Shown here: positions 1-6,741 of the stretch, one piece after another
How the letters are laid out: the number at the start of each line of letters is the position of its first letter
How positions within the stretch are numbered: position 1 is the stretch's first letter
Assembly: GCA_964569055.1 (NCBI GenBank)
Contig: CAZMSZ010000240.1
Coordinates: 1-11,726 of the forward strand
Direction of reading: 5' to 3'
Source of the DNA: JAWLGW01 sp964569055
GTDB lineage: Bacteria; Planctomycetota; J058
DNA length: 11,726 bases
Position numbers and translations under genes: made by a program
The notes under the pieces: generated by a model
The model's input: the letters and a program-made list of their open reading frames with translations, nothing else
The model's database searches: none
Told to the model about the DNA's origin: nothing

Positions 1-57
1 TCCTTCGGCTTCGGCGGCACCAACGCCTGCGTGGTGCTCCGCGCCTTCCGGCAGTGA
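1..57 (+). CDS. Beta-ketoacyl-ACP synthase, C-terminal end only (partial)
   Basis: Only the last 18 codons and the TGA are in the window. They read SFGFGGTNACVVL followed by RAFRQ. The SFGFGGTNA segment is the conserved C-terminal signature of FabF/FabB-type and polyketide-type ketosynthases, which condense malonyl-ACP with an acyl chain; the Gly-Gly-Thr-Asn loop sits beside the active site. Nothing else of the protein is visible, so primary fatty-acid FabF cannot be told from a secondary-metabolite (for example aryl-polyene) ketosynthase. The stop overlaps the GTG start of the next gene by 4 bp (GTGA), which implies co-transcription and translational coupling. Confidence 0.85.
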   Translation, partial: SFGFGGTNACVVLRAFRQ

Positions 58-1529
58 GCGGCTACGACGCCGTCGTGATTGGGGCCGGGATCTCCGGTCT
101 GGTCGACGCCATCCTCCTCGCCGAGAGCGGGCGCCGGGTGGTCGTCCTCGAGCAGCACACGCTGCCGGGCGGCTACCTGCAGCAGTTCACCCGCAAGAAG
201 ACCGTGTTCGACGTGGGGTTCCACTACGTCGGCTCGACCGCGCCCGGCCGCCCCATGCGCCAGTTCCTCGAGCACCTCGAGGTGTGGCCGCGCCTGCGCA
301 TGGTCCCCTTCCCCAAGGACGCCGCGATCGAGGTGGTCCAGGGCGAGCGCCGCTTCGCCTACCCCGCGACCTTCGCCGCGTTCGTGGAGAAGGCTCGCGC
401 CACCTGGCCGCACGAGGCCGCGGCGATCGAGGCCTACGCGGCCGACGTGGAGCAGGTGTGCCGCGAGTTCGCCTGGTTCGACCTGCGCCGCGGCAAGGAG
501 TACCAGCACCCGCTCGACCTCCCCTTCTCGCGCGAGTCGCTGGCCGAGTACCTCGCCCCGCGCGTGCGCGACCCCTGGCTGCGCGAGGTGCTCGGGGCGC
601 AGTCGTTCAACCTCGGCCTGTTCGCGCACGAGGTCCCCTGGACCAAGCACGTGCTCGCGTTCCGCTCCAACTTCGACACCACCAGCCGGATCGCCGGCGG
701 AGGCGGGGCGCTGGTCGCGGCGCTGGTCGAGCGCGGGAAGGAGCTGGGGGTCGAGTACCGCTTCCGCCGCGAGGTGACGGGCTTCCGCTGCGCCGGCAAG
801 GAGGTGCGCGCGCTCACCACCAGCCGCGGCGAGGAGGTGGAGGGCGGGCTGTTCGTGGCGGCCTGCCACCCCAAGGTGATCCTGCGCCGCCTCAGCGACG
901 AGGACCTCAAGCCGGTGTTCAAGGAGCGGGTGCTCGCCATGCGCGACTCGCGCGGCGCGGTGCAGGTGTTCTTGCGCCTGCGCGCCCCGCTGGAGTCGAT
1001 CGGCGAGACCTGCGTCCTGCTCCACGACGCCGACGAGGCGACGGGCGACCCGCCGCTCCACTGGGCGCTGGTGACCAACGCCTGCGCGGCGGGCGCGGCC
1101 GGGCGCGGGGGGCCGCGCCTGGAGGCCATGACCTACATGGACGACGCCCCGTTCGCCCGCTGGCGCGGCAGCCGCGCGCTCAAGCGCGGGCCCGAGTACG
1201 AGGCGTTCAAGCAGGCGCTCGTGCGGCGGCTGGTCGCCATGATCGCCAAGGTCGCCCCCGAGCTCCCCGGGCTGATCGAGGACGCCTACGCGGCCACGCC
1301 GCTGACCGACGCCTGGTACACGCTCAACGAGCGCGGGGCCGTGTTCGGGATCTCCCACGACACGACGCAGCAGGGGCGCGATCGGCCGCAGCCGCGCACC
1401 CGGCTCAAGAACCTGTGGTTCACCGGCCACTCGATCCAAATGCCCGGGATCTGCGGGGTGTTCATCAACGCCTTCAACACCTGCGCCGCCCTGCGCGAGG
1501 ACGACCTGTTCGAGCGCGTCGCGACGTAG
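54..1529 (+). CDS. CrtI/retinol-saturase-like NAD(P)/FAD-dependent oxidoreductase
   Basis: This 491-residue protein resembles phytoene desaturase/all-trans-retinol 13,14-reductase flavoenzymes (COG1233 type), which add or remove hydrogen at conjugated double bonds. The N-terminal Rossmann fold has the dinucleotide motif VVIGAGISGL (Gly10, Gly12, Gly15) and an acidic Glu33 in VVVLEQH that should bind the FAD ribose. It is followed by the family-typical PGGYLQQF and FDVGFHYVG (residues 38-60). A second FAD-contacting motif lies near the C-terminus (GHSIQMPGICG, 458-468). Length is normal for the family. No signal peptide or membrane segment is seen. The GTG start inside the GTGA overlap with the preceding ketosynthase is favoured because the FAD motif begins almost at once. 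The pairing suggests tailoring of a polyene or unusual acyl chain; this is inferred from context, and the substrate is unknown. Confidence 0.85.
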   Translation: MSGYDAVVIGAGISGLVDAILLAESGRRVVVLEQHTLPGGYLQQFTRKKTVFDVGFHYVGSTAPGRPMRQFLEHLEVWPRLRMVPFPKDAAIEVVQGERRFAYPATFAAFVEKARATWPHEAAAIEAYAADVEQVCREFAWFDLRRGKEYQHPLDLPFSRESLAEYLAPRVRDPWLREVLGAQSFNLGLFAHEVPWTKHVLAFRSNFDTTSRIAGGGGALVAALVERGKELGVEYRFRREVTGFRCAGKEVRALTTSRGEEVEGGLFVAACHPKVILRRLSDEDLKPVFKERVLAMRDSRGAVQVFLRLRAPLESIGETCVLLHDADEATGDPPLHWALVTNACAAGAAGRGGPRLEAMTYMDDAPFARWRGSRALKRGPEYEAFKQALVRRLVAMIAKVAPELPGLIEDAYAATPLTDAWYTLNERGAVFGISHDTTQQGRDRPQPRTRLKNLWFTGHSIQMPGICGVFINAFNTCAALREDDLFERVAT

Positions 1530-1531
1530 CC

Positions 1532-1550
1532 GCGGGCGCCCGGCGCCCGC
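1532..1550. terminator. GC palindrome just after the oxidoreductase stop (terminator-like)
   Basis: Two perfect 9-bp arms, GCGGGCGCC and GGCGCCCGC, flank a single C, three bases after the TAG stop. There is no T-tract behind it, and a one-base centre means any RNA hairpin would have to open several pairs. It may contribute to termination or 3'-end protection of the ketosynthase-oxidoreductase mRNA, but this is weakly supported. Confidence 0.35.
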
Positions 1551-1592
1551 CGCCGCGCCACCTACGACTCAGGGCCACGCCCCGCCCCCTCC

Positions 1593-1617
1593 CCTCGTGG
1601 CGGCACGAGGCTTGTTG
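1593..1617 (+). terminator. Stem-loop with short T-rich tail
   Basis: The perfect 7-bp stem CCTCGTG/CACGAGG (1593-1599 and 1604-1610) has a GCGG loop and is followed by CTTGTT. This is the best intrinsic-terminator candidate between the oxidoreductase and the next gene, although the T-run is short and interrupted. The far-upstream GTG (1597) that would extend the next reading frame lies inside this stem, which argues against that start. Confidence 0.45.
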
Positions 1618-1659
1618 CGTGCCAACGAGAGGCCGCGCACGCACGCGGCGGGAGGGCAC

Positions 1660-2835
1660 ATGAACCGGGACAGACTCGACGCGGCCACCTGGCTGCTCAC
1701 CGGGGTGGGGATCGGCGCGGGCATGAGCTACCTGCTCGATCCGCGCCAGGGGCGCCGCCGGCGCGCCATGCTGCGCGACGGGGCGGTCCACCTGCTGAAG
1801 CGCCAGCGCGACGTGCTCGAGAAGGGCGCTCGCGACCTGTCGCACCGCGCGACCGGCAAGCTCGGGGCGCAGGTCCGCGCCCTCACCAGCGACGGGGAAG
1901 TGGACGACGTGGTGCTCCTCGAGCGGGTCCGCGCCGAGCTGGGGCGCTGCGCCTCGCACCCGAGCGCGATCGAGGTCCACGTGCACGACGGCTGCGTCAC
2001 CCTGGCCGGCCCGGTGCTCGCGAGCGAGGCCCGCCACGTCCTGCGCGCGATCGGCCGCGTGCGCGGCGTCCAGGGCGTGGAGGACCGGCTCGAGCGCCAC
2101 CGCGCCGCCGGCCCGATCGCCGCGCTCCAGGGCGAGGGGCGGACCCCGCGCCCGCTGCTGCAGCGCGAGGTGTGGCCGCCCTCCACCCGGATCCTCGCGA
2201 TCGGCACGGGGCTGGCGCTCGGCGGCTACGGCCTGGCGCGCCGGGGGATCCTGGGCGCGGCCTGCTCGCTGGCGGGCGGCGCGCTCCTGGTCCGGGCCAC
2301 CACCAACCTGCCCACCAGCCGGCTGGTCGGCGCCGGGGCGGGCGAGGGGGCGGTCCAGCTCCAGAAGTCGATCTACGTCGACGCCCCGGTCGAGGAGGTG
2401 TTCGAGCTGTGGACCCACCTCGAGAACTTCCCGCGCTTCATGCAGCACGTCCGGCAGGTCCACTGCGGCCGGCGTGACCCGAGCCGCTCGCACTGGGTCG
2501 TGGACGGCCCGCTGGGGATCCCGGTGCGGTTCGACGCCGAGGTGACCCGCCACGAGGAGAACCGGGCGTTCGCCTGGAAGAGCCTCCCCAACCCGCTGGT
2601 CGAGCACGCCGGCACGGTCCACTTCGCGCCCGAGCGCGACGGGACGCGGGTGCACGTGCACATGAGCTACACCCCGGCCGGCGGGGCGATCGGCCACGCG
2701 CTGCTGCGCCTGTTCGGCGAGGACCCGCGCTCGCTCATGGACGACGACCTGATCCGCATGAAGTCGCTCCTCGAGCAGGGCGAGACGCGGGCCCACGGCG
2801 AGCGGGTGCGGCTGGAGCAGCTGCAGCCCCTGTGA
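1660..2835 (+). CDS. YtxH-like/BON/transmembrane/SRPBCC multidomain membrane protein
   Basis: This is a 391-residue protein. The ATG at 1660 is chosen over an in-frame GTG at 1597 because GGAGGG lies just before it and the GTG is buried in a hairpin. Residues 11-39 form a short hydrophobic, glycine-rich segment then DPRQGRRRR, as in YtxH-like proteins. Residues 81-144 look like a BON domain, with the typical VHDGCVTLAGPV turn and IGRVRGVQGVEDRL ending; BON domains are usually envelope or membrane-associated. Residues 167-211 hold two probable membrane helices joined by a short turn. Residues 226-370 match the SRPBCC/polyketide-cyclase (START-like) fold, beginning KSIYVDAPVEEVFELW. SRPBCC domains make a hydrophobic pocket, but the ligand is unknown. 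A role in envelope maintenance or stress is inference. The downstream neighbour is hidden by a gap. Confidence 0.8.
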   Translation: MNRDRLDAATWLLTGVGIGAGMSYLLDPRQGRRRRAMLRDGAVHLLKRQRDVLEKGARDLSHRATGKLGAQVRALTSDGEVDDVVLLERVRAELGRCASHPSAIEVHVHDGCVTLAGPVLASEARHVLRAIGRVRGVQGVEDRLERHRAAGPIAALQGEGRTPRPLLQREVWPPSTRILAIGTGLALGGYGLARRGILGAACSLAGGALLVRATTNLPTSRLVGAGAGEGAVQLQKSIYVDAPVEEVFELWTHLENFPRFMQHVRQVHCGRRDPSRSHWVVDGPLGIPVRFDAEVTRHEENRAFAWKSLPNPLVEHAGTVHFAPERDGTRVHVHMSYTPAGGAIGHALLRLFGEDPRSLMDDDLIRMKSLLEQGETRAHGERVRLEQLQPL

Positions 2836-2836
2836 G

Positions 2837-2936
2837 NNNNNNNNNNNNNNNNNNNNNNNNNNNNNNNNNNNNNNNNNNNNNNNNNNNNNNNNNNNNNNNN
2901 NNNNNNNNNNNNNNNNNNNNNNNNNNNNNNNNNNNN
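2837..2936. other. Assembly gap (100 N)
   Basis: Exactly 100 N, starting one base after the stop of the SRPBCC gene. The round length suggests a placeholder of unknown true size. Any promoter, and possibly a whole gene, upstream of the TPR-peptidase gene is missing. The 43 bases between the gap and the next ATG hold a small imperfect hairpin (GCAAG, loop TTCC, CTTGC, with outer CCGC/GCGG) and no clear promoter. Confidence 0.95.
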
Positions 2937-2979
2937 GCCGCGCTGAGCAAGTTCCCTTGCGCGGACAGCGGGCGCATCG

Positions 2980-5829
2980 ATGATGCCTCGCATGCTGCCC
3001 TCCCTCCGCCTCGCGGCCGCCCTGCTCGCGGCCTTGATCGCCCTCCCCTCGCTGGCCTGCGCGCAGGAGGAGGACGACCCGTTCGGGTCTCTGTTCGGCG
3101 AGCCGCTCGAGGAGACGAGCGAGGCGCTCCCCGAGGCGCCCCTCGAGCGGGCGCGGGTGCTGGCCCACAGCGGCCGCTACGGCGAGGCGGAGACGGCGCT
3201 CCACACGATCCTCGCCGAGGAGCCCGAGCGCGAGGACGCGCTGCTGCTGCTGGCGCACGTGGCGCTCGACACCGGCCAGCCGGCGGTCGCGCGCCAGGCG
3301 ACCGACGCGCTGCTCGAGCTCCAGCCCGATCAGCCCGAGCCCTACGTCCTCCAGGCCACGCTGGCCGAGCGCGCGGGCGACGTGGCCGGGGCGCGCGCCG
3401 CCTACGAGCAGGCGGTCGAGCTGGGCGGCCGGCAGCGGAGCGAGGCCCGGCTCGAGGCGCTGGTCCGCCTGGGCGAGCTGTTGGCCGAGGTCGACGGGGC
3501 CGCCGCGCGGGCAGCGCTCGAGCGGGCGCTGGAGTACTACCGGCGCTTCGACGAGCTCTCGCCGGCCGAGTTCACCTGGGTCGCGCGGGCCTGCCTCGCG
3601 GTCGACCGCTTCCCCGAGCTGGCGGGCGAGTACTCGAAGTCCATGACCGAGTACGCGCGGCGCATGCTCGACCAGGCCCTGGCGGCCGACCCCGACTTCG
3701 TGCCCGCGCTGGTGCTCGGCGGCGAGCAGGCGCTCAGCAAGCTCAACACGCCGCTCGCCCACAAGAGCTTCGCCCGGGCGGTCGAGCTCAACCCCAACCA
3801 CGCCCAGGCCCGGGTCGGCCTGGCCCGCGCCGCCCTCGAGGGCTTCTACGGCGGGGCCGGCAAATACGACACCGCCGCGGAGGGGCTGCAGAAGGCGCTC
3901 GAGGCCGACCCGACCTGCGCCGAGGCGCACGCCACCCTGGCGGGGATCGCGGTCACCGACGGCAACTACGACGCCGCCGAGGAGCGGATCGCGACCGGGC
4001 TGCGCGAGCGGCCGGGCGACGTGGGCCTGCTGGCCGTGCGCGGCGCGGTGCTGCTCCTGCGCGGGCAGCGCGAGGCGTTCGCCGCGCTCGAGCGCGAGGT
4101 GCTCGCGGCGCGCCCCCGCTGCGCGCGGTTCTACGTGGAGATCGCCTCGCTCCTCCAGCTCAAGTTCCGCTACGCCGAGGCGCGCGACCTCGCCAGGAAG
4201 GCGCTCGAGCTCGACCCCGGCTACCACCCCGCGCTGCCGGTGCTCGGTGTGAACCTGACCCGCACCGGCGCCGAGGAGGAGGGGCGCAAGGTCCTGGCCG
4301 AGGCGTTCGCCCGCGACCCCTACGACGTGTTCGTGTTCAACCACCTCCAGCTGTGGGACCGCCTCGACGACCACTACACCCTGGTCGACCTGCCCGGCTT
4401 CCGCCTGCGGCTCCACAAGGAGGAGGAGGCGGTCACCGCGCGCTACGCGGGCCCGCTGCTGGCCGAGGCCAAGGAGCGCCTGGGCGGCAAGTACGGGCCG
4501 ATCCCCGACCCGGTGCTGGTGGAGCTGTTCCCCGACCACGACGACTTCAGCGCCCGCAGCGTGGGCCTCCCCGGGATCCCGGCCCTGGGCGTGTGCTTCG
4601 GCAACGTCATGACCGTGCTGTCGAGCAAGGAGAAGCGAGCCGCCGGCGCGCACTCCTGGGGGCGCACGCTGTGGCACGAGTTCGCCCACGTGGCCACGCT
4701 CACCCGCACCAAGAACCGGGTGCCGCGCTGGCTGACCGAGGGGCTGTCGGTCTACGAGGAGCCGCGCGGGCGCAAGACGTGGCTGCGCGAGTACGACGCG
4801 GACATCATGACCCTCCTGGCGCACGACCTGCTGCTGCCGATCGCGCGCCTCGACGAGGGGTTCACCAAGCCGCGCTACCCGCAGCAGGTGATCATGTCCT
4901 ACTACCAGGGCGGCATGATCTGCGAGTACGTGGACGCGCGCTGGGGGTTCGAGAAGATCCTGGCGCTCCTCGACGCGTTCGCCGCCGGGCAGGACACGGC
5001 CGCCGCGGTGCGCTCGGTCCTGGGGCTCGAGCCCGAGGCGTTCGACGCGCAGTTCCGCGCCTTCCTCGAGCGGCGCTACGCGCGCTACTCCTGGCTGCCG
5101 CCCCCCTCGCTCGAGCAGCGCCAGGCCCTGCTGCAGCAGGTCACCCGCCACCCCTGGGACGTGGCCGCGCGCGGCGCGCTGGCCTGGGCCTACGCGCTCC
5201 ACGGCAGCGACCAGGACGCGATCACNNNNNNNNNNNNNNNNNNNNNNNNNNNNNNNNNNNNNNNNNNNNNNNNNNNNNNNNNNNNNNNNNNNNNNNNNNN
5301 NNNNNNNNNNNNNNNNNNNNNNNNNGAGGAGGTCGGCCGCCGCTCGCCCCCCAGCGCCGACCACCACCGCCTGCTGCACGCCTGCTGCAAGGCGGCCGGC
5401 GACGAGGCCGGCGCCATGGCCGAGCTGCGCGAGGTGTGCCGCCTCGACTCGAACGACGCCGAGACCCGCGTGATCTACGCGACGTGGGCGCGCGAGCGCG
5501 GCCGCTGGGCCGAGGTGGCCGAGGTGCTCGACGACGTCAACCTGATCGACCCGTTCCTGCCCGACGCCCACGTCATGCTCGGCGAGGCGCTGCGCCGCAC
5601 GGCGCTCGGCGACCCCGCCAAGCTGGAGCGCGCGATCCTGGAGTACGAGGTCGCGCTCGAGCTCGAGGTCCCCTACCGCGCTCAGCCCCGCTTCGGGATC
5701 GCCGCCTGCCTCCACGAGCTCGGACGCGACCCCGAGCGGGTCCGCGCGCTGGTGAAGGACGCGCTCGCCGAGGACCCCGACCACGAGGAGGCGCGCGCCC
5801 TGGCCGAGCGGCTGGGCGCCGGCGACTGA
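2980..5829 (+). CDS. Secreted TPR protein with peptidase MA-like (gluzincin) domain
   Basis: A long gene, nominally 949 residues including a 100-N gap at about residues 749-782. A Sec signal peptide (hydrophobic 9-26, probable cleavage after ACA at 28) implies export. Serine rather than an aliphatic residue at -3 from Cys27 makes it a poor lipobox. Residues about 45-470 are tetratricopeptide repeats, for example ARVLAHSGRYGEAETALHTI and ALEADPTCAEAHATLAGIA. A zinc-peptidase domain follows, with HEFAH at 566-570 and the third ligand Glu587 in WLTEGLSVYEE, the peptidase MA-type gluzincin arrangement. After the gap, residues 783-949 are again TPR-like. The start is one of ATG 2980, 2983 or 2992; no strong Shine-Dalgarno is seen. 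It is probably an extracytoplasmic protease or protease-like scaffold; the substrate is unknown. Frame agreement across the gap is not evidence, since the gap length is arbitrary. Confidence 0.82.
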   Translation: MMPRMLPSLRLAAALLAALIALPSLACAQEEDDPFGSLFGEPLEETSEALPEAPLERARVLAHSGRYGEAETALHTILAEEPEREDALLLLAHVALDTGQPAVARQATDALLELQPDQPEPYVLQATLAERAGDVAGARAAYEQAVELGGRQRSEARLEALVRLGELLAEVDGAAARAALERALEYYRRFDELSPAEFTWVARACLAVDRFPELAGEYSKSMTEYARRMLDQALAADPDFVPALVLGGEQALSKLNTPLAHKSFARAVELNPNHAQARVGLARAALEGFYGGAGKYDTAAEGLQKALEADPTCAEAHATLAGIAVTDGNYDAAEERIATGLRERPGDVGLLAVRGAVLLLRGQREAFAALEREVLAARPRCARFYVEIASLLQLKFRYAEARDLARKALELDPGYHPALPVLGVNLTRTGAEEEGRKVLAEAFARDPYDVFVFNHLQLWDRLDDHYTLVDLPGFRLRLHKEEEAVTARYAGPLLAEAKERLGGKYGPIPDPVLVELFPDHDDFSARSVGLPGIPALGVCFGNVMTVLSSKEKRAAGAHSWGRTLWHEFAHVATLTRTKNRVPRWLTEGLSVYEEPRGRKTWLREYDADIMTLLAHDLLLPIARLDEGFTKPRYPQQVIMSYYQGGMICEYVDARWGFEKILALLDAFAAGQDTAAAVRSVLGLEPEAFDAQFRAFLERRYARYSWLPPPSLEQRQALLQQVTRHPWDVAARGALAWAYALHGSDQDAIXXXXXXXXXXXXXXXXXXXXXXXXXXXXXXXXXXEEVGRRSPPSADHHRLLHACCKAAGDEAGAMAELREVCRLDSNDAETRVIYATWARERGRWAEVAEVLDDVNLIDPFLPDAHVMLGEALRRTALGDPAKLERAILEYEVALELEVPYRAQPRFGIAACLHELGRDPERVRALVKDALAEDPDHEEARALAERLGAGD
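5226..5325. other. Assembly gap (100 N) inside the TPR-peptidase gene
   Basis: A second run of exactly 100 N, interrupting the coding sequence between the peptidase domain and the C-terminal TPR block. Both sides read as alanine/glutamate-rich TPR-like helices, so one continuous gene is likely, but missing repeats or a gene boundary in the gap cannot be excluded. Confidence 0.95.
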
Positions 5830-5848
5830 GGGTAGGGATCGATCTCCC

Positions 5849-5876
5849 TGGACCGACAGTGTAACTCAGTTACACT
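5849..5876 (+). promoter_or_regulatory. Putative sigma70-type promoter of the toxin-antitoxin operon
   Basis: TGGACC (5849-5854) and TACACT (5871-5876) each match four of six bases of the -35 and -10 consensus, with a 16-bp spacer. Transcription would start about 5883, leaving a short leader with GGGGA (5885-5889) before the ATG at 5896. The -10 box lies inside the palindrome. Confidence 0.5.
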
Positions 5877-5877
5877 G
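5857..5877. promoter_or_regulatory. 21-bp perfect palindrome, probable autoregulatory operator
   Basis: Arms CAGTGTAACT and AGTTACACTG flank a central C with no mismatch. It lies 19 bp before the toxin start and covers the spacer and -10 of the candidate promoter. Position and dyad symmetry fit an operator bound by the dimeric HTH antitoxin of this operon, the usual conditional-cooperativity arrangement in type II modules. This role is inferred. Confidence 0.7.
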
Positions 5878-5895
5878 AACGCCCGGGGACGTCGC

Positions 5896-6240
5896 ATGGC
5901 GAAGAAGAAGCGCGGTCCGCGGCGGCCTGCGAAGCACCCTGACCTCCTCGCGCTGATGCGCGAGCGCCTCCTGTCCGGGAACTATCGCGACACGCGCCAT
6001 GTATCCGAACGCCGGCTCGAACGCGCGATCACGCTCCCCGAGGTCCGACAAGTGCTCTTGGCCGGGTTTCATGAGAGCCGGAAGGACGAATACAAGCCCG
6101 AGTATCACGCCTGGAGCTACGCGATCAGGGGCCGGACGATCGACCTGCGCGAGTTGCGCGTCGTGGTCAGCTTCGACTCGAGCATGGGGGAGTTGCTGCT
6201 GCTGATCACGGCGGTCGATCTCACCCAGGCGAGCGACTGA
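5896..6240 (+). CDS. DUF4258-family toxin of a type II toxin-antitoxin pair
   Basis: A 114-residue basic protein. After a Lys/Arg-rich N-terminus (MAKKKRGPRR) it carries the DUF4258 pattern: His35-x3-Arg39-x3-Arg43 followed by ITLPEVRQVLLAG, a variable loop, then YHAWSYAIRG, LRVVVSFD and LLLLITAVDL. DUF4258 proteins have a small RelE/ParE-like alpha-beta layout and commonly sit next to HTH antitoxins. A toxin acting on RNA or translation is therefore expected, but the target of this protein is not known. The ATG at 5896 has GGGGA about 6 bases upstream. It is first in a two-gene operon, 19 bp after a palindromic operator and 19 bp before the antitoxin start. Base composition of 5941-6240 (about 65% GC by hand count) is lower than in the flanking genes, suggesting acquisition. 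Confidence 0.75.
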   Translation: MAKKKRGPRRPAKHPDLLALMRERLLSGNYRDTRHVSERRLERAITLPEVRQVLLAGFHESRKDEYKPEYHAWSYAIRGRTIDLRELRVVVSFDSSMGELLLLITAVDLTQASD

Positions 6241-6248
6241 TCACGATC

Positions 6249-6253
6249 GGAGG
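6249..6253 (+). promoter_or_regulatory. Shine-Dalgarno that sets the antitoxin start
   Basis: GGAGG touches an ATG at 6254 with no spacing, but lies 6 bases before a second in-frame ATG at 6260. The second is therefore the likely start, shortening the protein by two residues. Confidence 0.65.
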
Positions 6254-6259
6254 ATGACC

Positions 6260-6736
6260 ATGAGCCGCAAGGTGGAGCGAAAGACGCAGCACGAGTTCGT
6301 GTACACGGGGTTCGGCTTCCCGGTCGACCTGGTGGAGGTTCCCATGATCCGCGTGCGCGGGGCATGGACCCCCGACGTCGACTACGACGCGCTCGCCAAG
6401 GTCGTCCTACGGGCCCTCGTGGCCAAGCCCGCACGGCTCAGCGGGAACGAGGTCCGCTTCATTCGGCACTCGTTCCCCATGACGCTCACGGCGTTCGCCG
6501 AGCGGTTCAACGTGACTCACCCCGCAGTGATCAAGTGGGAGAAGTCGGGCGACGATCCGACGAAGATGAGCTGGTCCGTCGAGAAGGACGTCCGGCTCGC
6601 GACCATGCACCACCACTTCCCGGAGGAAGCGGCGGCCTTCGTGCGCACGTACGCCGCCCTGACGCGCGAGCCCGCGGCCCGGCGGCGCAAGGTCAAGGTC
6701 ACGGCGGGCGCGGCCGGGCTCACTCTGGCCTCGTAG
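6260..6736 (+). CDS. HTH antitoxin (MqsA-like C-terminal HTH, no zinc finger) partnering DUF4258 toxin
   Basis: A 158-residue protein. Residues about 11-50 (HEFVYTGFGFPVDL to LAKVVLRAL) form a small N-terminal domain. Residues 60-96 are an XRE/MqsA-like helix-turn-helix, with SGNEVRFIRHSF, LTAFAERFNVTHPAVIKWEKS and a recognition helix at about 85-94. A basic, alanine-rich tail ends the protein (130-158). There is no cysteine anywhere, so the YgiT/MqsA-type zinc finger seen in many DUF4258-associated antitoxins is absent. Expected role: bind and neutralise the upstream toxin and repress the operon through the palindrome at 5857-5877. The toxin-first order resembles MqsRA and HigBA. It ends 5 bp from the convergent lipoprotein gene, with no evident terminator between them. 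Confidence 0.75.
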   Translation: MSRKVERKTQHEFVYTGFGFPVDLVEVPMIRVRGAWTPDVDYDALAKVVLRALVAKPARLSGNEVRFIRHSFPMTLTAFAERFNVTHPAVIKWEKSGDDPTKMSWSVEKDVRLATMHHHFPEEAAAFVRTYAALTREPAARRRKVKVTAGAAGLTLAS

Positions 6737-6741
6737 CTGGC

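Noticed and set aside
1474..5784. A minus-strand open frame of about 1,436 codons
   Set aside because: It crosses three well-supported plus-strand genes and both N gaps, has low-complexity Arg/Leu/Gly/Val composition and no domain pattern. It is an antisense by-product of the high GC content.
5831..5848. GGGA/TCCC dyad around GATCGATC as terminator of the TPR-peptidase gene
   Set aside because: Only four pairs with a six-base loop and no T-tract; too weak to call.
6298..6307. 10-bp palindrome CGTGTACACG inside the antitoxin gene
   Set aside because: Short and fully explained by codons for a conserved Val-Tyr-Thr stretch; it does not resemble the upstream operator dyad.
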